From Priestia megaterium (GTDB lineage: Bacteria; Bacillota; Bacilli; Bacillales; Bacillaceae_H): a stretch of DNA of 64,000 bases. The stretch lies in assembly GCA_008180335.1 (NCBI GenBank), contig VTEF01000008.1, forward strand, positions 11,363-75,362, read 5' to 3'. Shown one piece after another: positions 16,578-22,433 of the stretch (position 1 is its first letter; each line of letters starts with the position of its first letter). A program made the position numbers and the translations under genes. The notes under the pieces were generated by a model. It worked only from the letters and a program-made list of their open reading frames with translations. It did not search any database and was not told where the DNA came from.

Positions 16578-17272
16578 TTTCTCACTTCCTTATATTTTTA
16601 ATTGCTTGATATTTTTTTGCTTTTACACTAATTAGACAAGTCACCATATGAAAAAGGACACTTTTATTTTTATTTTTTTAATCTTATTTTAAAAATTCAT
16701 CTAAAAAGCGGCGTTTCTGTATTCAAAAAGTTTTTAATCATTGTAAATAGTTAATGAAAATGCTGATTTTTCATCAATAAAAGAGACTATTTGAAAAAGA
16801 TTAATTAAAACAGGCTCTAAATATATGCTATTTCACAATTGGACTCGATAAGATTATTGTGAATGGATTCAAATCTTCTACTTTTATCTATTTTTTCTTG
16901 TCGCTACGTCATTTGTTTTTCTATACATTCACGCCACAAGATTCATGCTAGCTTTTTTCAGTTCATAATGCGCTGTAAATTCTTGATTAACAGTTTTTTG
17001 ATATATTTTTACAATATTGATGCATTAATAACATAAAAAGTTGCTACGATTGAGAAGCAGATTAATCGAAACATAGAACAGGAATATTTTTTTATACACT
17101 TTACCCTGTCACTTGATTCTTTCTTTTTTAACACTTGAATGACTGGTGAATAAGTCTCTTAATTTTTCGTTCAACAAGACAACAGATCATATCTCCATGC
17201 CTTGTATGATAGCCTTTACTAAGAATTCAACCTATTACGCAGTGATTCAACAATTACGGTGAATCCTATTGT
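16578..17272. other. Long AT-rich intergenic region
   Basis: About 700 bases between the sigma factor gene and the catalase promoter. No gene-like frame with a ribosome binding site, no strong terminator and no repeat was found. Confidence 0.6.
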
Positions 17273-17338
17273 TTGACATAAAAACTTTGTCAATGTATGA
17301 TGTAGTTACAAAATTAAATTGTACGCAATTTAATTTTG
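17273..17338 (+). promoter_or_regulatory. Sigma-A promoter with MarR/OhrR-type operator for the catalase-like gene
   Basis: TTGACA at 17273-17278 and TATGAT at 17296-17301 are separated by 17 bases, a near-ideal sigma-A promoter. Directly downstream, arms CAAAATTAAATTG (17309-17321) and CAATTTAATTTTG (17326-17338) form a perfect 13-bp inverted repeat around TACG. The ATTAAATTGTA-type composition resembles known OhrR operators. A second short repeat (TTGACA/TGTCAA) spans the -35. A bound dimer would cover the transcription start. Confidence 0.75.
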
Positions 17339-17422
17339 AATAATATATAAACAATCTGGCAGGCATCCATATTGATAACGAAGCTTAGCCTGCAACTAAA
17401 TAATTTAACTGAGGTGAAGGAA

Positions 17423-18358
17423 ATGAATACGAAAAAAATTTTACAACCTGAACTAGCTAAAAAAGCTGTCGATGCAATCGAAGGTGCCGTAGGGAAATTT
17501 CCTAGTTATCGACGCGCGCATGCAAAAGGAAGCTACTATCGTGCCGTTTTCACGCCTAATGGCAATGCTAGTTCAATGACTACAGCACCGCATTTGCAAA
17601 ATACTCCAGTACCTGCTCTTGTACGTTTTTCCAACGGCTCTCCAAATCCTCATGTAGCCGATATTTTGGCGCCGGTAAAAGGAATGGCTGTACAATTTCA
17701 ATTACCTGACGGAAGCGTTACGAATATGGCTACGGTAACGATCCCTATATTTTTTGCTAAAACACCGCAGGCTTTCATTGAATTGCTTCAATCTTTTAAA
17801 CCTGATCCAACGACTGGGGCGCCTGACCAAAGTAAAATACAAGCTGTTTTAGAAAAATATCCGGAAAGCAAACCAGGACTTATGGTAGCTAAGAGTGCTC
17901 AATCACCAGCCAGCTTTGCAACTGCTGATTACTTCGCGATTCATGCATTTTATTTTATTAATGCAGAAGGAAAGCGCCAAGCTGTTCGATATCAATTTGT
18001 ACCTGATACTGGTGTGCAAATGCTATCGAAAGAAGAAGCTGAAGAACGCGCTCAAGAATACCTCACTGGAGAATTAGAAGAAAGACTGGCACAAGGTCCA
18101 ATCGGATTTAATCTGTGTGTACAAATCGGACAAGAAGAAGACCCAACCAATGATTCTACTGTCGCTTGGCAAGAAGACAGAGAAACGATCGTAATCGGAC
18201 ACCTTTCAATTACTGATATAGTAGAAGATCAAGAAGAAAATGTTGTGTTCGACCCAACAATTGTACCTGAAGGAATTGAATGTTCAGAAGATCCAGTCTT
18301 AAACTTCCGCCGTGCTGCTTATGCTGATTCTTTTGGTCGCCGCAACCAAAATCTATAG
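17423..18358 (+). CDS. Small catalase-family heme peroxidase
   Basis: A 311-residue catalase-fold protein, much shorter than the roughly 480-residue clade enzymes. The distal His is H33 in YRRAHAKGSYYRAVF. The middle carries the typical VRFSNGSPNPHVAD and DYFAIHAFYFINAEGK segments. The proximal heme ligand is probably Y300 in RRAAYADSFGRR. Start ATG 17423 follows GAGGTGAAGG. An in-frame ATG 51 bases upstream lacks such a site. Such 'catalase family peroxidases' mainly use organic substrates or hydroperoxides rather than showing strong catalase activity. The OhrR-like operator at its promoter fits a role in organic hydroperoxide defence. No export signal is visible. Confidence 0.83.
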   Translation: MNTKKILQPELAKKAVDAIEGAVGKFPSYRRAHAKGSYYRAVFTPNGNASSMTTAPHLQNTPVPALVRFSNGSPNPHVADILAPVKGMAVQFQLPDGSVTNMATVTIPIFFAKTPQAFIELLQSFKPDPTTGAPDQSKIQAVLEKYPESKPGLMVAKSAQSPASFATADYFAIHAFYFINAEGKRQAVRYQFVPDTGVQMLSKEEAEERAQEYLTGELEERLAQGPIGFNLCVQIGQEEDPTNDSTVAWQEDRETIVIGHLSITDIVEDQEENVVFDPTIVPEGIECSEDPVLNFRRAAYADSFGRRNQNL

Positions 18359-18441
18359 AAGATAAGACAGTCTTTGATTCTAAATATTAACTTAGAAATG
18401 ACGCAATCATTAGAAACAGAAAAACTTAAAACAAAGCAAGA

Positions 18442-18470
18442 AAAGCTGAAGATAATCTTCAGCTTTTTCT
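18442..18470 (+). terminator. Terminator of the catalase-like gene (copy 1 of a repeated segment)
   Basis: An 11-bp stem (18442-18452 with 18456-18466) with a TAA loop and a T-run. The same hairpin recurs at 19195-19223, and the following ~90 bases are also similar in both places. Confidence 0.85.
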
Positions 18471-18565
18471 TATGCAGTTCAATATTCCATTGGACTATTC
18501 CCAAAAATTCTTTTTGGCTACGAAATGATAAAACGCCTTTTAGCTTTAGCTCTAGGTAAATCAAT

Positions 18566-18595
18566 GTGATAACATCTAATTTCTTCATGATAATA
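18566..18595 (+). promoter_or_regulatory. Possible sigma-E promoter of cwlJ
   Basis: GTGATAACAT at 18566-18575 and CATGATAATA at 18586-18595 leave about 14 bases between the ATA of the -35 and the -10, as in Bacillus sigma-E promoters (CATACAAT-type -10). cwlJ is a mother-cell sigma-E gene in B. subtilis. The match is imperfect. Confidence 0.35.
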
Positions 18596-18642
18596 GTCAT
18601 CAATCAAATTAAAAAGGAATATTATACAGTGGAGGTGAAGGT

Positions 18643-19071
18643 ATGGCAGTTGTTAAGGCGACAGATTCAGATATTGCACTCTTAGCAAGATTGCTTAGAG
18701 CAGAAGCGGAAGGAGAAGGAGAACAAGGCATGCTGCTTGTCGGGAATGTAGGAATTAATCGAATAAGAGCCAATTGCTCCGATTTTAAAGGCCTTCGCAC
18801 GATTCCACAAATGATTCATCAACCGCATGCATTTGAAGCTGTTATACATGGTTATTTCTATCAAAGGGCAAGAGAAAAGGAAAAACGCCTAGCCCGTCGA
18901 GTGATTAATGGGGAAAGATTTTGGCCTGCAAAATATAGTTTATGGTATTTTAGGCCACCAGGCGATTGTCCTCCGCAATGGTATAATCAACCTTTTGTCT
19001 CACGTTATAAACTTCACTGTTTTTATCAGCCAACAGGCGAAACCTGTGAAAACGTTTATAACACGTTTTAA
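18643..19071 (+). CDS. cwlJ: Spore cortex-lytic cell wall hydrolase CwlJ
   Basis: A 142-residue protein, the same length as B. subtilis CwlJ and with near-identical blocks throughout: LLARLLRAEAEGEGEQGML at the N-terminus (catalytic Glu region of the SleB/CwlJ Hydrolase_2 domain), then VGNVGINRIRANC, SLWYFRPPGDCPPQWYNQPF and the C-terminal ETCENVYNTF. CwlJ is made in the mother cell, placed in the spore coat and degrades cortex peptidoglycan during germination, mainly in response to Ca-dipicolinate. GGAGGTGAAGG stands before the ATG. gerQ, its usual functional partner, is not in the window. The gene is flanked by two copies of a repeated terminator segment. Confidence 0.96.
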   Translation: MAVVKATDSDIALLARLLRAEAEGEGEQGMLLVGNVGINRIRANCSDFKGLRTIPQMIHQPHAFEAVIHGYFYQRAREKEKRLARRVINGERFWPAKYSLWYFRPPGDCPPQWYNQPFVSRYKLHCFYQPTGETCENVYNTF

Positions 19072-19194
19072 AATAACGGTATCTTAAAGGCAGGCTTTTA
19101 CAACGCTTTGCTTACTTTTTTGCAAACACCCCAATTTTATTTTAAATCTACACGTAAAGTAATTGTCCGAACCAAAAAACTTAGACCAAATCAT

Positions 19195-19223
19195 AAAGCT
19201 GAAGATAATCTTCAGCTTTTTCT
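19195..19223 (+). terminator. Terminator after cwlJ (copy 2 of a repeated segment)
   Basis: Identical stem, loop and T-run to 18442-18470. The following sequence (GTTCAAT, later AAATGATA) is also recognisably related over about 110 bases, so the segment was duplicated. Confidence 0.85.
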
Positions 19224-19532
19224 GATGCCGTTCAATGTTTACCTGAAACTATTTTTTTAATTCTTTTTAATCCAATTGCAAAATGATACAACAACCTTTA
19301 ACTTAATCTAAATAAATAAAAACTACTCACAGCACTTGCCATTCTAATTACATAGATTATGCTTTTTTTTGGTATTTCACTTGAATTACTTGTTTATAAA
19401 TTAAGTAAAACGCCTAAGTCCTAAGACAATTACACCACCATACGATGAAACGGTTCAGATTATTTCATCATTTAGTGGAGAAATGCTCAAAGATTCAACT
19501 AACAACAAATAGATAGCGTTTTCATTTTTTGT
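19224..19532. other. Intergenic remainder of the repeated segment
   Basis: The first ~90 bases are the diverged continuation of the repeat that begins at 19195. The rest is AT-rich with no supported gene. Confidence 0.5.
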
Positions 19533-19556
19533 GAAAAGAGAGCCTTTCTCAAAGGC
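19533..19556 (-). terminator. Probable terminator of the GntR gene
   Basis: On the minus strand GCCTTT and AAAGGC (19542-19556) form a short stem followed by TCTCTTTTC. It is 75 bases past the regulator stop codon. Confidence 0.5.
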
Positions 19557-19630
19557 CATCCGATAAAAATTCACCAATAAAATTTTATATTCTAGATAAA
19601 ATATATCTCAGCTCTTACTATTTACAACTG

Positions 19631-20365
19631 TTAGTCTTTATCCTGTAGTTCAATATTATAGCTATACAGACTTGCGTTATAGTAGGCTTTAGTAAATTCC
19701 ACGACCTTGCCAGCATTGCTAATAGACACTCTCGACCTCTTTAATAAAGGAGAACCAGTGTCGATTTCTAATAGTCTACTAATTTCAGTACTGGCTATAA
19801 TTGCTTCATATTTATCCAGGGTTTTTTTTATGACTATTCCTCTTTCCCTTAAGGATTCGTATAAGGAATCAGTTGTTTCAAAGAGATTGCCGTCTTTACA
19901 AACTGTTTTAGGTAGATACGTTTTAAAAACAACAATTGGTACTCCATCTCCTGTGCGAACCCTCGTAATTTTATAAACTTCTTCACCCAAAGAAATCTTT
20001 AGCTGTTTGGCAACTTCTTGATTTGCTTTTTGTAATACTATTGCTACACTTAATGTGCCTGGAGTTAATCCACGTTCATTCATTTCATCTGTAAAACTTT
20101 TGATGGTCACGAGCTGTTCATTCATTAGTTTCTCACCAAGAACAATCGTTCCCTTACCTCTTTGCCGGTTTAAATACCCTTCTTGTACTAATTCGTTCAA
20201 AGCTTGTCTTACAGTTATTCTGCTCAAGCTATATTGTTTTTGCAGTTCTAACTCTGAAGGTATGATGCTTCCAACTTCAAACTCCCCACTAACAATCTTA
20301 TCTTGTATGATTTCTTTTAATTGATAGTAAAGTGGTGCCGCTCCTTTTGAGTGATCTAGTTTCAT
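19631..20365 (-). CDS. GntR/HutC-family transcriptional regulator
   Basis: A 244-residue regulator with an N-terminal winged helix (residues about 8-75: YYQLKEIIQDKIVSGEFEVGSIIPSE, SRITVRQALNELVQEGYLNRQRGKGT) and a C-terminal UTRA effector domain ending in KAYYNASLYSYNIEL. ATG 20365 is set by AAGGAG seven bases upstream. The frame extends 11 codons further without a site. UTRA regulators usually sense sugar phosphates or amino-acid derivatives. It lies beside two related palindromes (20386-20412 and 20702-20723) and a broken cupin phosphoglucose isomerase gene, so it may have controlled a sugar gene that has since decayed. Confidence 0.9.
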   Translation of the reverse strand: MKLDHSKGAAPLYYQLKEIIQDKIVSGEFEVGSIIPSELELQKQYSLSRITVRQALNELVQEGYLNRQRGKGTIVLGEKLMNEQLVTIKSFTDEMNERGLTPGTLSVAIVLQKANQEVAKQLKISLGEEVYKITRVRTGDGVPIVVFKTYLPKTVCKDGNLFETTDSLYESLRERGIVIKKTLDKYEAIIASTEISRLLEIDTGSPLLKRSRVSISNAGKVVEFTKAYYNASLYSYNIELQDKD

Positions 20366-20385
20366 AATGCAACTCCTTCTTTTTC

Positions 20386-20412
20386 GATATAATATCATTA
20401 TGACATTATATC
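20386..20412. promoter_or_regulatory. Palindromic operator at the GntR gene
   Basis: GATATAATATCA and TGACATTATATC are 12-base arms around TTA with a single mismatch. The site lies 21 bases before the gntR start, where it would overlap the promoter. Its TGACATTATA arm recurs in the palindrome at 20702-20723, which supports autoregulation. Confidence 0.6.
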
Positions 20413-20456
20413 ACAAATATTTACCATGTTTCTAAAGAAGGTTTACTGGTTAAACC

Positions 20457-20692
20457 CTAGACTCTTTCTGACATACTCCAGTAATATTCAATGTGGTCTC
20501 TTTGTTCATGAAAATGTCCTTTTGCCATAAAGTATTCATCTCCAACTTTCCTAGGATGTAGATAGTTAGTTCCAAAGTAAAAACCACTTTTGATTCCACG
20601 AATCGCTTCTTCTTCTCAACTTGAAAAAAGAGTTCCTTAACATAAGATGAGTTATATGGGATAAATTTGTGACATTTTTCCCTCGTTGACAT
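20457..20692 (-). pseudogene. Decayed cupin-type glucose-6-phosphate isomerase gene
   Basis: On the minus strand, the frame that stops at 20457-20459 reads EEAIRGIKSG, FYFGTNYLHPRKVGDEYF, MAKGHFHEQRDHIEYYW, which is the conserved core of the cupin (archaeal-type) phosphoglucose isomerase family, including the metal-binding GHFHE. An in-frame TGA precedes it. The N-terminal part is open in a different frame from about 20692, so there is a frameshift, and the protein ends shortly after the core. Both ends of the domain are therefore lost or out of frame. The 80-codon open frame spanning 20450-20692 is not a separate gene. The start boundary is approximate. Confidence 0.65.
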
Positions 20693-20701
20693 ATCATGAT
20701 T

Positions 20702-20723
20702 GTATAATGTTATGACATTATAC
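20702..20723. promoter_or_regulatory. Perfect palindrome upstream of the decayed isomerase gene
   Basis: GTATAATGT and ACATTATAC are perfect nine-base arms around TATG. The TATAAT within can serve as a -10. It resembles the operator next to the GntR gene (20386-20412) and is likely a second binding site for that regulator. Confidence 0.6.
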
Positions 20724-20892
20724 CTTTATAAGTATATCATAGGAGCAATATGAATTATTTTCAACTGTTTTTTATTAAAAATTAAGTAAAACGATCGTTA
20801 GTTAATAGCCAAAAGAGCTTTAATTGTGACAACTCCATCTACACGATCCTTCCATCCTCTTGGTTGCTATCAGTGAATAGAAGATAATAAAT

Positions 20893-20925
20893 AAGAACGC
20901 CTTATAATATGTAAAGCGTTCTTTG
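20893..20925 (-). terminator. Possible terminator of the MBL/cupin operon
   Basis: AAGAACGC (20893-20900) and GCGTTCTT (20916-20923) form an eight-base stem. On the minus strand an AT-rich tail follows rather than a clean T-run. It is 80 bases past the cupin stop codon. The rest of 20724-21004 shows no gene. Confidence 0.45.
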
Positions 20926-21004
20926 CTATGAATAAAGCCTAATTGCTTTTTACCTTTAGAGAAACAAAATAAACAACTCGAAATATTGACTTAAGAAAAC
21001 TTTC

Positions 21005-21301
21005 CTACCCGAACGCTACTAAAATAAGGGCATTGCTTTCATATCCAAAGCGATGCTTAACTCCTTTTGGCACGGTAATCATTGATCCTTCAGAAACGGT
21101 CACGCTTTCTGTTTCTGTTTCAAGTACAAAATCACCTTGGAAAGCTATAATCATTTCATCAACAGATGCATGAACCTCATACTTGTATTCTTGTTCTTTC
21201 AAATTAATAGGAAGTAAACTACCTTTTTGAAATTCTTTTAGTACATGGTCCTTATCCACTTCTAATGAATTGCCCAGTTCGTTAATATTTTCAATCTTCA
21301 T
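21005..21301 (-). CDS. Small single-domain cupin protein
   Basis: A 98-residue cupin. The two conserved motifs are recognisable around EVHASVDEMIIAFQGDFVLE and GSMITVPKGVKHRFGYES. The metal ligand set looks like H44, E48 (HASVDE) and H82, fewer than the full His-His-Glu-His. ATG 21301 lies inside the end of the MBL gene (11-base overlap), with AGGAG seven bases before it, so translation is coupled. The function is unknown. A sensor or small-molecule isomerase/oxygenase role is possible. It shares a riboswitch-controlled transcript with the MBL-fold hydrolase. Confidence 0.82.
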   Translation of the reverse strand: MKIENINELGNSLEVDKDHVLKEFQKGSLLPINLKEQEYKYEVHASVDEMIIAFQGDFVLETETESVTVSEGSMITVPKGVKHRFGYESNALILVAFG

Positions 21302-22127
21302 TTTCGTACTCCTCTATATATTCATCTTGAATAATCGCAATATTTTTTGTATGGCATTTTGCTGTAAAACTGGACTGAAACGGCAATTCTTGTTCCAAAA
21401 CGGCTATCGTTTCTTCGTCTTCTTTCCTAACAGCGTGAACTAACCGATTAAGATATTCACGCGACAGCTTAATTCTCCTAAACATTTCTTCTTTCTGTTC
21501 AGCAATCTGTCCATGTCCGGGAACGAGTACATTTAGAGTATGTGAACGTAAAATCTCTTCTGCTTTTTCAAGGGTTTCATTATAGTTTTTTGCACCGTCA
21601 CTGATTAATGGAAGCTCAAAATCCGATAAATAATCGCCAGTAATCCATATACCGCTTGGTTCTATTACAGTAAATAATCCATCATGAGTATGACCGGGTG
21701 ATAAATAAAAGGTCAACCTATAATCACCAATTTTTAACGTTTCACCATCCTCTTCAATAACAATATCTACGTTAGGAAAAGCAATCGGATATGGTCTGCT
21801 TATGTAATAGTCATTATCAAACTGCTGAATTAACTCGAGTTTATAGCTTTTATTTGGATGGTTTTGCAGCCCTTTGCTTGCTATTACCTTCGCATCAGGA
21901 AATGCACCATATCCGATAATATGGTCAAAATCCCCGTGTGTAAAAAGCAAATACAATTCTTTCCCATTTCGTATTTTCGCTACATATTGCTGTATTTCCT
22001 TAATTTCATGAGGAAGCCAATTTGGGTCTACAACTAGTATAAAATGATCGGTTTCTACCACTGTACTTGTGGTTTGCTGCAGCGCACTCTCAAATACAGC
22101 TAAGCCATTTGTTTGAAATTGAATCAT
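21291..22127 (-). CDS. MBL-fold metallo-hydrolase under a ykkC riboswitch
   Basis: A 278-residue metallo-beta-lactamase-fold protein. Metal-binding motifs in order are FTHGDFDHIIG (variant of HxHxDH in which the second His is Asp), LSPGHTHDG, WITGDYLSD and VPGHG. ATG 22127 is preferred because AAGGAG sits seven bases before it. An in-frame GTG at 22145 would include that site. The substrate cannot be read. The variant first motif differs from classic glyoxalase II and lactonase members. It is the first gene after the riboswitch/terminator at 22198-22330, so expression should rise when the ligand, most likely guanidine, is present. It forms an operon with the overlapping cupin. Confidence 0.85.
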   Translation of the reverse strand: MIQFQTNGLAVFESALQQTTSTVVETDHFILVVDPNWLPHEIKEIQQYVAKIRNGKELYLLFTHGDFDHIIGYGAFPDAKVIASKGLQNHPNKSYKLELIQQFDNDYYISRPYPIAFPNVDIVIEEDGETLKIGDYRLTFYLSPGHTHDGLFTVIEPSGIWITGDYLSDFELPLISDGAKNYNETLEKAEEILRSHTLNVLVPGHGQIAEQKEEMFRRIKLSREYLNRLVHAVRKEDEETIAVLEQELPFQSSFTAKCHTKNIAIIQDEYIEEYENED

Positions 22128-22197
22128 ATCTTTTCTCCTTAACACTAATTAAATTTATGTCTTTTTCTTTTTCTTTTTCACATCACATTTACTCAAA

Positions 22198-22238
22198 TAA
22201 AAAAGCCCGGAAAATATCTAGTAAGACATCTCCCGGGC
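22198..22238 (-). terminator. Intrinsic terminator of the ykkC riboswitch
   Basis: On the minus strand the stem runs from 22238 to 22224 (GCCCGGGAGATGTCT) and pairs with 22219-22205 (AGATATTTTCCGGGC) over 15 positions with three G-U pairs, followed by TTTTTTA. The 5' arm contains the conserved 3' end of the aptamer (AAAGCCCGGGAGA). Ligand binding and termination therefore compete, giving an ON switch. Confidence 0.88.
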
Positions 22239-22330
22239 TTTTATCCCTCCGTGTATACAGCAATTGCTGTATGTTTTCTCTCGGACCTGACCGAATCTTA
22301 TCATTCGCGGAACCCTAGAAAACGATTCTA
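22225..22330 (-). ncRNA. ykkC-class riboswitch, most likely guanidine-I
   Basis: Conserved blocks of the ykkC-yxkD aptamer appear in the right order on the minus strand: CTAGGGTTCCGCG (near 22317-22305), AGGTCCGAGAGAAAAC (22288-22273), ACACGGAGGGATAAAAGCC (22255-22236) and CCCGGGAGA (22237-22229). A self-complementary ACAGCAATTGCTGT helix fills the variable arm. These blocks match the B. subtilis ykkC element, which binds guanidine. The ppGpp and PRPP variants differ in core positions I cannot fully check by eye. A promoter lies just upstream and a terminator overlaps the 3' end. The MBL-fold gene follows 70 bases after the terminator. Confidence 0.85.
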
Positions 22331-22345
22331 TTAAGTTAGAATAAG

Positions 22346-22372
22346 TTTATAATCTGGAAATAAAATTGTCAA
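22346..22372 (-). promoter_or_regulatory. Promoter of the riboswitch-MBL-cupin unit
   Basis: Minus-strand TTGACA at 22372-22367 and TATAAA at 22351-22346, 15 bases apart. The predicted start lies about ten bases before the aptamer. Confidence 0.55.
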
Positions 22373-22433
22373 TCATTCGACTAAGTTCAGCTATGTAAGA
22401 CATTCATATACATTTCATTTTCAATTCAAAAAA

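Noticed and set aside
20450-20692. 80-codon minus-strand open frame
   Set aside because: Its codons in the second half are out of frame with a clear cupin phosphoglucose isomerase match, so it is a frame artefact over a pseudogene.
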